64,000 bases of DNA from Haladaptatus sp. DYF46. Its GTDB lineage: Archaea > Halobacteriota > Halobacteria > Halobacteriales > Haladaptataceae. The position numbers were made by a program, and so were the translations under genes. The notes beneath the pieces are model-generated. The model saw only the letters and a program-made list of their open reading frames with translations. It was not told the DNA's origin and ran no database searches. The stretch covers positions 62,001 through 126,000 of the forward strand of contig NZ_JAJFAY010000008.1 of NCBI RefSeq assembly GCF_021083305.1. Direction: 5' to 3'. Shown piece by piece: positions 54,662 to 63,687 of this stretch. Each line of letters begins with the position of its first letter. Position 1 is the first letter of the stretch.

Positions 54662-54997
54662 ATGTTGGAAATGTTCCTTTATTTTATGACACAACCAGAA
54701 TCAGGAATCGAGATCTTCGGCTTCATCTTAATTAATATAATAACTCTTATTTTTGGTAGTATCTTATCGATTCTTAGCTACCGTGTATATCGTCAACGTG
54801 GGAACCAATCATTCAAAGTCGCTACTGTAGGATTTGTAACAGTTACCGTCGGGACAATTGTCGAAGCAATGTATGAATTAGGTATCCGAAGAAGCTTCGA
54901 GCTCACTGGTCGAGAGTTAATCACCCTCCATACCATCGAAAGTCTATTGTTAGCAATTGGACTTGGGCTCCTTTTTTATTCAATTATCCAAAGATAG
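54662..54997 (+). CDS. DUF7521-like membrane protein
   Basis: 111 residues, three predicted helices: IFGFILINIITLIFGSILSI, FKVATVGFVTVTVGTIVEAM and HTIESLLLAIGLGLLFYSII. The segment RVYRQRGNQSFKVATVGFV between helix one and two is the usual DUF7521 pattern. It is cotranscribed with the HTH gene upstream. A decayed copy lies at 28874-29115. Confidence 0.75.
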   Translation: MLEMFLYFMTQPESGIEIFGFILINIITLIFGSILSILSYRVYRQRGNQSFKVATVGFVTVTVGTIVEAMYELGIRRSFELTGRELITLHTIESLLLAIGLGLLFYSIIQR

Positions 54998-55017
54998 AAC
55001 AATATTATATCTTTTTA

Positions 55018-55209
55018 TTAAACTAAGAATAGAACAAATCTTGGATCAAGATAGGACAGTACAATGTAAAACCCGGCAATAATTGATGCCAATATGATAA
55101 CAATGGATAAAAATACCCGAGTGATCTCCTTGTCTCGTTTCATTATTTCCCATAGCATTCTTGGCGTTCTGTCCACATGAGACTTTTGTATTTTTCTGGT
55201 TTTCACCAT
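55018..55209 (-). CDS. Small single-span membrane protein
   Basis: 63 residues: a basic N-terminus (MVKTRKIQKSHVDRTPR) and one long hydrophobic helix (VFLSIVIILASIIAGFYIVL). Convergent with the DUF7521-like gene. Family unknown; the positive-inside pattern supports a real membrane protein. Confidence 0.5.
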   Translation of the reverse strand: MVKTRKIQKSHVDRTPRMLWEIMKRDKEITRVFLSIVIILASIIAGFYIVLSYLDPRFVLFLV

Positions 55210-55499
55210 TCGAACGCGAGCTTCGAACCATACTTTTGTACTTTGTCTATCTCGAATGGCACTCTGGTTTCAGAAGTTGAAAACGCCGTCCATTACACAG
55301 CTAATACTGTAAAGGGAATAGAATTCTCCTTTATGTAATTGTAGGTTATTCTTCTACAGTCGCCAGCTTTAGTACCTCAAATAAACCCTGCATTTCAGTA
55401 ATTGAAAATGGACCCTAACGTCCGCTGGGATCGAGGATGAAGAGCGAACGAAAAATGAATTACTGAAATCGAAATTAATGTCGTTTGTAAATTCAGTGG

Positions 55500-55688
55500 T
55501 CAATTAGAGGATGGACCGCTATAATCGAGATTGTCAATATCGCTACAAATTAGTTTACCGCCACAATCTGGACAGACAATATGTGGAGTTATCGCTGGTT
55601 GGGTTTTACCACATGTTGTACATTCATACAGCTCATACTCTTCGTTTGCATCCCGTAACCGATCAAGTATCAACTGGAAAATGGACAT
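55500..55688 (-). CDS. Zinc-ribbon microprotein
   Basis: 62 residues. Helical start (MSIFQLILDRLRDANEEYEL) then a zinc ribbon with YECTTCGKTQ and IVCPDCGGKLI, followed by CSDIDNLDYSG. Two CxxC pairs should bind one zinc. Function unknown. A worn copy of this gene lies at 26206-26375. Confidence 0.75.
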   Translation of the reverse strand: MSIFQLILDRLRDANEEYELYECTTCGKTQPAITPHIVCPDCGGKLICSDIDNLDYSGPSSN

Positions 55689-55785
55689 AGTTAACTCCCA
55701 TCTAAGTCTATTACTTTTAGATTAATAAGATTTCACCTCCAAAATGGTAGCCAAGCGAATGAAATCTCAGTCCGCCTTAGCTACT

Positions 55786-56016
55786 TTATTTGTTTTGCTT
55801 TAGAAACACTACAGAGATCAGTATAGTTAACCCCACAATCATCACAAGAATTGCAAGGCAAATGGTCATACCATAAAAAAGGTAACCAAAAGATCCCTTG
55901 ATTATAAATAAATTTATGGATGCGATAGCAAGTAAAATTAATTCCAAGCCAATAAATCGTGCGGCCAATGGATTTCTATACAGCTGTTTCTTGCTCCGAA
56001 CTGACGTACCACTCAT
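55786..56016 (-). CDS. Small two-to-three-span membrane protein
   Basis: 76 residues with a basic N-terminus (VRSKKQLYRNPLAARF) and hydrophobic helices LELILLAIASINLFII and FYGMTICLAILVMIVGLTIL. Lies 97 bases before the zinc-ribbon gene, same strand. The pair occurs a second time as relics at 26.2-26.6 kb, which implies it moves or was duplicated as a unit. Confidence 0.6.
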   Translation of the reverse strand: MSGTSVRSKKQLYRNPLAARFIGLELILLAIASINLFIIKGSFGYLFYGMTICLAILVMIVGLTILISVVFLKQNK

Positions 56017-56262
56017 TTGCCGTAGGTACGAATTAGCCTATTCCCCCTTTGTCTTTGGGATTCAGTTGAGAAGTCGAAGATTGATTCTCATACTCAAAAT
56101 TTTGTATTTGAATAGCAAGACACCCTTCAGATCCTCTTTAGTACATATATGGTGAGGTAGCCGAGAAATCTATATGATATCAGTAACTGCCCTATTAGAG
56201 GAAGTAGTCGTAACTCCTACGAGAATTCGCCTCTCAGCAAGGAAGAGTTCTTCACATTCAGA

Positions 56263-57180
56263 TTAGAACAGACTAGTGAAAAACGACACCAATGACTCCA
56301 AGGCCGAAACAAAACCGTTCCAAATCTGGTCAAAGATCGATTGGTCCTTATTTATCTTTTGATTGGTAGACGGTTTCGATGATGTCGTGTGTTTGCCCCT
56401 ATCTTTTTCTTTTGTGTTTCTTGCCGTCTGCTGTGGTGTAGTCTCTTGTTGGCATGGCTTGGATGAGATCGTGACTGGTTTAGTCATATCAAGTTTTGTT
56501 CGGGAGGGGTCGTTCATGTTTCCGGACAGAAACTCCCACTGCTTTAATTTCCCGTTATTTTCATCTGAGAGAATGGCGTTCTCGTTAAATTGAGGATAGA
56601 TAGTAAATTCAAACTGGTTTCCTAATCCACGATAAACGAATCCATCCGAGCTCCCGCTGTCCCATGCCCAACTAATATTAGCACTCGCAGATTCCTTTCC
56701 CTTCCAATTTCTGTTCTTTGAGTAGTCCCAGGTATCGAGGTTCGTCGACGAATTGTATGAGTCGTCTTTAACAACGAGCTTCCCCTTTGCCGGGAGATTC
56801 GTGACTCGGAACGTAACTGCACCGCCGTCTCCAGCATCGATCTTATCGTGAACAGCGACCAGACTCAGCCCATTGGGTCCTTCGTACAGGAAGAGAATAC
56901 TTGTGTTCTTCCGTTGGAGTTCCTCCGAGCCGAACGAGGCGTACTTGTGAGAGGACGGATTTGTCTTCGGAGTACGATAGTCGTAGAACTGTTTGACTGG
57001 GAGCCCAGACATTGACAGCGGTGCAATTGGAATACACTTGCCGTTTTGTTCTAGTGTGTATTGCGGGGAACGACTAGACTGGCGAGCACTTGCCGCTGAG
57101 ATACCACCAACCAAGGCTGTCGAGGCAATCGTCCCCTGGACAAACTGACGACGATTGATGTGACTTGAGCTTACGGGCAT
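56263..57180 (-). CDS. Tat-secreted protein of unknown function
   Basis: 305 residues. The N-terminus INRRQFVQGTIASTALVGGI then SAASARQ is a twin-arginine signal with likely cleavage after ASA or SAR, no lipobox. The mature part (about 40-235) is beta-rich with AVTFRVTNLPAKGKLVVKDD and SANISWAWDSGSSDGFVYRG; a Lys/Thr/Ser/Gln-rich linker (~240-285) leads to a terminal hydrophobic helix IFDQIWNGFVSALESLVSFF that may re-anchor it. Not recognised. Confidence 0.65.
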   Translation of the reverse strand: MPVSSSHINRRQFVQGTIASTALVGGISAASARQSSRSPQYTLEQNGKCIPIAPLSMSGLPVKQFYDYRTPKTNPSSHKYASFGSEELQRKNTSILFLYEGPNGLSLVAVHDKIDAGDGGAVTFRVTNLPAKGKLVVKDDSYNSSTNLDTWDYSKNRNWKGKESASANISWAWDSGSSDGFVYRGLGNQFEFTIYPQFNENAILSDENNGKLKQWEFLSGNMNDPSRTKLDMTKPVTISSKPCQQETTPQQTARNTKEKDRGKHTTSSKPSTNQKINKDQSIFDQIWNGFVSALESLVSFFTSLF

Positions 57181-57364
57181 GCTATCACGACGAATAAGTA
57201 CATCTATTGTCTTTGTTCCGTTCCACCTAATTCGAATTAGACAGTGGCAAACAACTTGAGAATGAGGTATCCATCAAAGAAGAAAGTTACTTTATAGTAG
57301 TACGATAACCATTGTGAATAATAATTATAAAATATAAGTTTATATATATTAAAATTACTAATTG

Positions 57365-57690
57365 GGTAGAGAAAACAGAGGAGATCTGTTTAAGAAAGTT
57401 GGACTGGATAGAACACTTCTTGGAGCTCGCCAAAAAGAGTCTTTAAATGAGTGGTCAATGAGTCTTGGCGAAGAAAGTCTTTCACAAAACCTCTACGCGT
57501 GAGTTGAAACCACACTTAATGGCCTCCCAGCAATAGATTTAGATTCAAACAGATTTCCTCCTTCTCAGCATAACGAAGCAATTGATCTTCTTCGAAAAGC
57601 TGGTGCAATGATTCTTTCAGGTGATAGCCACCTTGCTACCTTTGTTCGCCATGAGTCACAACGCACACCAATGATCATCTGTATGTTTTG
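57365..57690 (+). pseudogene. Relic of a PhoD-like phosphatase gene
   Basis: Plus-strand translation gives LDRTLLGARQKESLNEWSMS, an internal stop, then AIDLDSNRFPPSQHNEAIDL and LRKAGAMILSGDSHLATFVR with HESQ. This parallels residues ~598-690 of the PhoD-like protein at 49385-51823 (IGDRQAKFLAQWATRDDGLP, RAIKLLRDAGALIVAGDQHL). Both ends are gone. The metal-site GD-x-H is still present, so decay is not ancient. Confidence 0.75.
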
Positions 57691-58348
57691 ACTTTATTGT
57701 TTAATAGAACCAATATCCAATTAGGCTTCTGGCAGACAAGATTATAAAATATTGTTTGTAGATTGCTACATTAGGGGAAGAATGATACCGCGAGAGTGAT
57801 GAAGAATGCCGCAATAGTCAATATATGTCGCCTCAACCAACTAGTCTCCACTTTATAAGAACCTTAACGATTTCAGGATTTGAAATCTGGACCCTCGAGA
57901 GGACTCCAAATTCTCCATGTAATACCGTATCGCTAGCTACCCGGTCGTTAATCCTGCTGAATTGCCTTTACAGTCGGAGTACTGTGACGAAGCTGTTTTT
58001 CAAATATTGAATGCAGCTGGGCTTTGACTAATATAGCGGAATTATTCACAAAGGGAGAGATCGAACTATATAATTCAATTAGAATCAGTCAAGCAAAAAT
58101 TTTCAATTGTATTATAGAATATAAATAACATTTATTTTCATTCTCCACAAAATTGGAGAAAATTGTCTATCCGAAAAAAGATGCGAAGCAATTTTCAACA
58201 CATAAAGCGAAGCAACGTGAAAGTTATCAAATTACTTATATGAAGAAAATAGGGATACAGATAGAATTCGCAAGAAAAGGGCTTGCTCCATTTTCAGTAA
58301 TGAGGAATCACCAGGAAGTAGTTAAGAATCGCAGCCTAAAAGTCTACT
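57691..58348. other. AT-rich gap of ~650 bp, nothing recognised
   Basis: Short frames such as 57825-58010 and 58153-58398 have no family features. The minus-strand segment LRRHILTIAAFFITLAVSFF (around 57770-57830) may be the tail of another lost membrane gene, but I cannot identify it. Confidence 0.4.
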
Positions 58349-58768
58349 ATGAGACGTCGAGCATATTTAGCTGGTGTTACTGTATCTTTGGCTACTAGTC
58401 TAACAGGCTGTGCAAATTTGATTCTTGGCTCCAGTCGCTTAGACGGGGATATTTCTATGGGTTCACAGTCTTTCAACCCACAGAAGTTCGAAACAAAAAT
58501 AGGAGAAACCGTTGTGTGGGCAAATACTGATATGCGCAGACATAGTGTTACTGCGTACGAAAATGCTATCCCGAAAAATGCAGAATACTTTGCCTCCGGT
58601 GGCTTCGAGTCCGAACAGGCAGCTCGTGATGCTTGGCGGAAGGGCCATGGTACGGTTGATCCGAAAACTACATTCAAACACACCTTTGAAATCCCTGGAA
58701 CCTATTCGTACTTCTGTGTTCCTCACGAGATGGGAGGAATGACAGGGAGGATTATTGTAAAGGAATGA
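58349..58768 (+). CDS. Halocyanin-like blue copper lipoprotein
   Basis: 139 residues. Start MRRRAYLAGVTVSL with lipobox SLTGC (C21) gives a lipid-anchored protein. Plastocyanin-type cupredoxin fold: FETKIGETVVWANTDMRRHS with the first copper ligand H65, and TYSYFCVPHEMGGMTGRIIV with C123, H126 and M131 (Cx2Hx4M), so a type 1 copper site is complete. Halocyanins carry electrons at the outer membrane face; the partner cannot be told. Stands alone between decayed stretches. Confidence 0.9.
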   Translation: MRRRAYLAGVTVSLATSLTGCANLILGSSRLDGDISMGSQSFNPQKFETKIGETVVWANTDMRRHSVTAYENAIPKNAEYFASGGFESEQAARDAWRKGHGTVDPKTTFKHTFEIPGTYSYFCVPHEMGGMTGRIIVKE

Positions 58769-58803
58769 TTTTAGTATCGAAAATCAGTAATCGGCCATAT
58801 TTA

Positions 58804-59097
58804 TTACGAGTGGTCTTCGATTGTGTGAAGTTTTGATGGCAAGGTTGCTTGCGCCATGTATTTACATCCTCTAAAGCACAGATATAAACCTAGCATAAAA
58901 AAGAGCAGTAGCTCAATTGGGACGCCATATTTGCTTATTAATTGATCGATCGATAGGTAAGCGAATACACTCCCAATAATGGTCCACGAAATAATATTCA
59001 AAGTCTTCTCCATCAGAAAAAATCTTGCAAGACGAACCTCCCTGGATTGATCGATAGTCACCTCCAAGATTTCTGGATCGGAATTCTCTGTGGGCAT
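58804..59097 (-). CDS. Small two-span membrane protein
   Basis: 97 residues from ATG 59097. Helices at about 32-50 (LNIISWTIIGSVFAYLSID) and 58-78 (YGVPIELLLFFMLGLYLCF), with an acidic N-terminus. Convergent with the halocyanin gene. Not recognised. Confidence 0.5.
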   Translation of the reverse strand: MPTENSDPEILEVTIDQSREVRLARFFLMEKTLNIISWTIIGSVFAYLSIDQLISKYGVPIELLLFFMLGLYLCFRGCKYMAQATLPSKLHTIEDHS

Positions 59098-59109
59098 CCC
59101 GTTTCGCAA

Positions 59110-59448
59110 TAAGGGTTCAATCTTGATTAATCTTTATGATAGCAGTACTACGTGTTGGAAATTGAGTTCCACGAGCCCGAGAAATATGGTATTTCCCAGT
59201 ATCCAAATGAAGTATTATGCGCAACAATCATTTTTCCATCAGATGTTCCGATGGCTAATAGATACATAGAGAGTAAAAGAGTTCGCCTCAGACACAGCTA
59301 AAAGGTGAGGAAGTCGACAATACCTGGAAAGGCCACCTATTCGAATCGTTGTGTGTATCATTTAAAATAATTATCTATTTATATTAAGAATCCTTACAGA
59401 TCTCGATATCGGTTCTCTAATCCGTATTGAGACCAGAAATCGAAGAGA
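59110..59448. other. Spacer of ~340 bp, no gene
   Basis: AT-rich divergent spacer between the small membrane gene and the GT-C-like gene at 59449. No feature beyond probable promoters. Confidence 0.4.
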
Positions 59449-61119
59449 ATGACGGAGAACGATAGTAAGAATCAAACAACAGAACCAAATAATTCTATCT
59501 CGAGCAGATACTACCAGCAGTTCAAATGGATCATCAACAACTCTGTTACTTGGCTGGTACCTAGTATACTCATTGGGACGATTCTTGTTATTGGGTACCT
59601 TCGAACGCATCCATACCCCGCGTTCGGCGCGGGATTGTATCTACTAATGGCAGGTCGTATCGTCGACCATGGTTATGCACTGCCACAAGCCATTCCATAC
59701 TACACGAGCGGAGGGTTGCCATTCGCATATCCACCGTTTGGATTGTATCTCGCTGCTATTCTTCGCGATTGGCTCAATATGCGTCCACTCACCATCGCAC
59801 GGATCCTCCCTGGCATTCTCACTGTCGGCTATCTCATTCCAGCTTATGCTCTCGCCGAACAATTGCTTGAGTCACGACCGAAAGCCAGCCTCGCGACAAT
59901 CATCATTACTGTGACTCCGCCAGTATTGCAATGGCATCTTTCGGCTGGTGGGTTTGTCCGTGCCACTGCCTTTGGGTTCGTAATTCTTGGTCTCTATGCC
60001 GGTCTTTTGATCTTTCGTGATCAAGATACTCGTTGGCTTCCCATAGCCTCTATCGCGTTCGCAATGACCGTTCTTTCACATCCACAGTATACTGTCTTCT
60101 TTATCGGGAGCTTTGCCTTACAATGGTTCGTTTTTGATCGATCCCTCGGAGGGGTTCGCTACGGTTGGCTCACTGGTTTAGGGGGGATTTTACTCACAGC
60201 ACCATGGTGGATGCAAGTCATTCAAGCCCATGGTGTCGATATATTCGTGGCTGCAGCAGGAGCACAGGGAGGAATAGGAGGAAATTTGTCCCATTTGAAA
60301 CGAATATTTAGATTCGGATCAATGGCTGAGACGCTCTATTTCTTTTGGGGACCAGTATCTCTCCTAGGAAGTCTCTATCTACTCGCTCGTCGGCGTGTAT
60401 TTCTTCCTGCCTGGCTCCTCCTTGCCTCACTTGTGCTTGATAAGGCTCGACTCCCGTTTTTCGTCGGTGCATTTCTCAGTGCGCCCCTTATTATCGATGG
60501 CGCCAAAGCAGCCGTTCGTCCGTTCACACAGACGATAGCTGAACGTCAAATTGGTGTAAGTAGTCTCGTATTAGGTATCGTGTTACTTGGTGGCGTAGCT
60601 GGTGGGCTCTATGTAACCAGCAGTATTAACACACATGCTGGGAGTCAATCGTTACCTGCGTTTATCGACAAAGCAGACGTGAGCGCAATGCAGTGGGTAC
60701 AGCAGAATACAGCGCCAACTGCACAGTTCATCGTCTTTGGGGATACTGCCGAATGGTTTCCACAACAAGCACATCGCACTATCCTCGTAGGGTCATGGGG
60801 GGTTGAATGGATGGGAAAAGAAGCATACCGGTCACAGATTCAGCGATTCAGGCGGGTTTCAACATGTGAGACAAGCGATTGTGTGACGGACACACTTCAA
60901 AAAGCACATCTCTCGCCCGACTTCCTCTATGTACCGAAAGGAAGGTTCACAGTACGAGGCATACAGCATCGACAAACCCAGCAGACGATCACCTCGTTAC
61001 GTGCCTCTGCACGTTATCAGCAAGTATTTGAAAACGATGGTGTCGTTATCTTCAAGACAATTTCTATGCGAGATGTTAATGAATCAACACAAGGAATTCA
61101 GACACATTACATGATTTGA
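59449..61119 (+). CDS. GT-C-type membrane protein, putative glycosyltransferase
   Basis: 556 residues with about eleven helices from residue ~35 to 395. First loop: YLRTHPYPAFGAGLYLLMAG followed by GRIVDHGYALPQAIPYYTSG and GLPFAYPPFGLYLAAIL, with the P-P-x-G-x-Y element typical for polyprenyl-linked transferases or 6-pyruvoyl-tetrahydropterin-synthase-related membrane proteins. C-terminal soluble domain from ~405 (DKADVSAMQWVQQNTAPTAQ, ILVGSWGVEWMGKEAYRSQI). Together with the deacetylase lipoprotein 40 bases downstream it may form a surface-polysaccharide unit. Enzyme activity is inferred from topology. Confidence 0.7.
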   Translation: MTENDSKNQTTEPNNSISSRYYQQFKWIINNSVTWLVPSILIGTILVIGYLRTHPYPAFGAGLYLLMAGRIVDHGYALPQAIPYYTSGGLPFAYPPFGLYLAAILRDWLNMRPLTIARILPGILTVGYLIPAYALAEQLLESRPKASLATIIITVTPPVLQWHLSAGGFVRATAFGFVILGLYAGLLIFRDQDTRWLPIASIAFAMTVLSHPQYTVFFIGSFALQWFVFDRSLGGVRYGWLTGLGGILLTAPWWMQVIQAHGVDIFVAAAGAQGGIGGNLSHLKRIFRFGSMAETLYFFWGPVSLLGSLYLLARRRVFLPAWLLLASLVLDKARLPFFVGAFLSAPLIIDGAKAAVRPFTQTIAERQIGVSSLVLGIVLLGGVAGGLYVTSSINTHAGSQSLPAFIDKADVSAMQWVQQNTAPTAQFIVFGDTAEWFPQQAHRTILVGSWGVEWMGKEAYRSQIQRFRRVSTCETSDCVTDTLQKAHLSPDFLYVPKGRFTVRGIQHRQTQQTITSLRASARYQQVFENDGVVIFKTISMRDVNESTQGIQTHYMI

Positions 61120-61158
61120 AAAAGACTATAAGACTACTATCTTTGTACCTCAGTAACA

Positions 61159-62487
61159 ATGTCTCGCCAAACACGACGTGCTTTCCTTCGAACAGTTGGA
61201 GCAATAGGAACGGTCAGCCTTGCCGGGTGTACTGTATTCGGCGGCTCAAACGAGGAAACAAGCGCACTGAACCAGTCATCGACCACTACGAACGGAGATG
61301 CAACATCAACTCAAGAAACTCAGACACTAGAAGAAAAAACAACAACTAGCCCTGATAATCAAGGAGTTCCCAAGGCGTTTGAGAACTTCGAGTCGCTCGG
61401 TAACTGGAGTGCTGTCGACGGACTAGGAACGCTAAAAAAGGGTACAAAACAGGTATATGCTGGGTCACAGTCAGCCCATGTCATTGGTGGTAAGCAATCT
61501 ATCGAAGGCCAAATCCATCGGGTCAATTTCGCCAGCAACCCTGCCGATTTTAGCAATAAAAACCTCTCGCTGGCGTTCAAATGTACGTCCCATGATTTTG
61601 TAAAAGTCGCTATTCAGTTATACGCACCCGACCAAGGGCATATCGTCGAATTGAAACGCACTCTCTATGGACCGAAGGGTAAATGGGTACGAGTAAATCT
61701 TGGAGTTACAGATGCCCAGCGCCAGCGGAGCGTCGATCTTTCCAATGTCTATGAGGTGCGTATCATTGGCCGTCCGGAAGATCCGAATTCGACCACTCCC
61801 ATCGAGTTTTATGTTGATGATGTGAAAACCGTACCCACCCCTAAGAAGGGGATGGTGATGCTCACGTTCGATGATAGCCTCGAATCCCACTATTCAGTAG
61901 CATATAAGAAGCACATGAAGAAGCATGGATTCCCTGGGGTAGATGCAGTCATCACGGATGCAATATACGATGATGGGTTCCTCACGCAACCACAAATGCG
62001 TGAGATGGTCAAAGATGGCTGGGATATGATTGCCCATCCGAATATTGGTGCACAACCGTTTCCTGAATACCCCGCAAAAAAGCAAGAGGAAATAATGACT
62101 GACGCGAAAAGTTGGCTCAAACGGTATGGCTATGATGGACACAAATACATGGCTGTCCCGAAGAATATCGTTGGGCCGAATACATTCGACCTTGCGCAAA
62201 AGCACTTTGATCTAACACTGTCGTTCGGCGCATCACCAAATGCACTCCCATTAATTGAGAAGGATACGATTCTCTCTCGTATGTACGGCGATGGGAATAT
62301 CGCTCGGACGAAACAGATGGTTGACTATGCAGCAACGTACAAGCAGCTATCGGTCTTTTTGTTCCATAAGATTGGTGCAGGAGGGTTTTCAGAGAAGAAA
62401 TTTGAATCTCTTCTTCAACATATCAAGCAAAGCAATGTTGAAGTCGTCACACTCACAGATCTAGCGAAGAAAGGGCTGTTCATCTGA
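61159..62487 (+). CDS. Polysaccharide deacetylase lipoprotein with N-terminal jelly-roll domain
   Basis: 442 residues. Twin-arginine signal (TRRAFLRTVG) and lipobox LAGC (C24), then a Thr/Ser-rich tether to ~65. Residues ~70-225 look like a carbohydrate-binding jelly roll (FENFESLGNWSAVDGLGTLK, VRVNLGVTDAQRQRSVDLSN). The NodB-type catalytic part begins GMVMLTFDDSLESHYSVAYK with D238/D239, and WDMIAHPNIG (H293) gives the next metal-ligand region, as in poly-N-acetylglucosamine-type deacetylases. Likely acts on exopolysaccharide outside the cell. Follows the GT-C-like gene by 40 bases. Confidence 0.85.
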   Translation: MSRQTRRAFLRTVGAIGTVSLAGCTVFGGSNEETSALNQSSTTTNGDATSTQETQTLEEKTTTSPDNQGVPKAFENFESLGNWSAVDGLGTLKKGTKQVYAGSQSAHVIGGKQSIEGQIHRVNFASNPADFSNKNLSLAFKCTSHDFVKVAIQLYAPDQGHIVELKRTLYGPKGKWVRVNLGVTDAQRQRSVDLSNVYEVRIIGRPEDPNSTTPIEFYVDDVKTVPTPKKGMVMLTFDDSLESHYSVAYKKHMKKHGFPGVDAVITDAIYDDGFLTQPQMREMVKDGWDMIAHPNIGAQPFPEYPAKKQEEIMTDAKSWLKRYGYDGHKYMAVPKNIVGPNTFDLAQKHFDLTLSFGASPNALPLIEKDTILSRMYGDGNIARTKQMVDYAATYKQLSVFLFHKIGAGGFSEKKFESLLQHIKQSNVEVVTLTDLAKKGLFI

Positions 62488-62593
62488 GAAAGACAACCCA
62501 TTAGAAGGTGATGGACAGGGAAGTACTCAAGATATTTAAACCGAGTTCACTCCATTCGAAGATTATTTCATCACCCGCTTTGGAAGGTCATGT

Positions 62594-63415
62594 ATGAGTC
62601 GCTCTTTCCTGATTGGTCTTATCCTCGGTATTCTCCAAGGAATTTTCGAATGGCTTCCGATTTCGAGTGAAGGTAATATCACTCTCGTTTTCGCATTTTT
62701 CAACCTGGCATCACCAACAGAAGCAGTGGCATATGCCCTGTTTCTTCATCTTGGGACTGCGGTTTCGGCGACGGCATACTATCGAGATGAACTTGTGAAC
62801 GTCTTGGGTACGCTGCCAGACTGGCGGCCACAAAGTGCGTTCTCGAATGAGACAGTCACACTCTCCTTTTTAGGAGTAGCAAGTATCGCATCTGGAATCG
62901 TCGGAATTATCGCATATCTTGGGCTCGAACACGTTATTTCTGCGGTGACGGGCGGAACGTTCGTTGCGCTGATCGGTCTTCTGTTGGTTTGTACTGGCTT
63001 CTTACAGCGGTTTGCTGGTGGACTCTCTCTTGGAACGCGAGACGAGCCCAATCTCGTTGATGCAGTTCTCGTTGGATCCCTGCAGTGACTTGCAATTCTA
63101 CCTGGCGTGTCTCGGTCAGGGACAACAGCAAGCGCGCTCCTCCTACGAGGGCACGATGGCCCCAATTCATTCCGACTTTCGTTTCTGCTTTCGATTCCTG
63201 CAGCTTTGGGAGGGGCTCTTATCGCGGTTCTAGATAGTGGTGGCATCCCATCACTCTCCCCACTAACGGCGTTCGTTTCCATTGTAACTGCAGCAATGGT
63301 TGGTTATATTACAATTGATGCGTTGATGCGACTCGTCGAACGAGTTTCATTCTGGGCGGTATGTGTGGGACTCGGTCTTCTTGCAATTATTGGAGGAGTA
63401 CTGTTAACTGTTTAA
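62594..63415 (+). pseudogene. uppP: Undecaprenyl-diphosphate phosphatase-like gene with one in-frame stop
   Basis: The UppP/BacA family removes phosphate from polyprenyl diphosphate carriers at the membrane. The frame from 62594 gives GILQGIFEWLPISSEGNITL (first active-site motif) and several helices, then ends at TGA 63086-63088 after VDAVLVGSLQ. In the same frame it continues LAILPGVSRSGTTASALLLR, the second active-site motif, and four more helices to a normal stop at 63413-63415. The family reads GxxQGLAIxPGVSRSG, so a GGA (Gly) to TGA change is the simplest explanation. Without the second motif the 164-residue product cannot work. Full length would be 273 residues. Confidence 0.9.
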
Positions 63416-63486
63416 TGCTGCAATCGCTTACTACGAAGGATTACGGTTTCTTGTGCGGTGTTGCGGATCAACGATCAGTACCATTA

Positions 63487-63666
63487 CTATATTGCAGATC
63501 CAACTCTCATATCGAGTAAAAGAACAAGTCCAACGAAGCCGAACAGAATTAGACTCCAAAATACAATAACCTGGTTTGACCACGCCCCTAAAGTAGTGAT
63601 AAGGCCGATCCACACGGAGAGAATTGAAATACCTATGACCGACAACTGAACAGAAATTGTTGACAT
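63487..63666 (-). CDS. Small two-span membrane protein
   Basis: 59 residues from ATG 63666 (MSTISVQLSV), the start that avoids reading through the IS terminus; longer frames begin inside the IS element. Helices VQLSVIGISILSVWIGLITT and VIVFWSLILFGFVGLVLLLD. Not recognised. Confidence 0.5.
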   Translation of the reverse strand: MSTISVQLSVIGISILSVWIGLITTLGAWSNQVIVFWSLILFGFVGLVLLLDMRVGSAI

Positions 63667-63687
63667 AGTAGCTAATCTGTTCATAGG

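Noticed and set aside
31573..63415. Reassigned stop codon (for example TGA or TAA read as an amino acid)
   Set aside because: The interrupted positions correspond to Tyr (TAA), Arg (TGA) and Gly (TGA), and many other genes use TGA and TAA as normal ends. Ordinary nonsense mutations are simpler.
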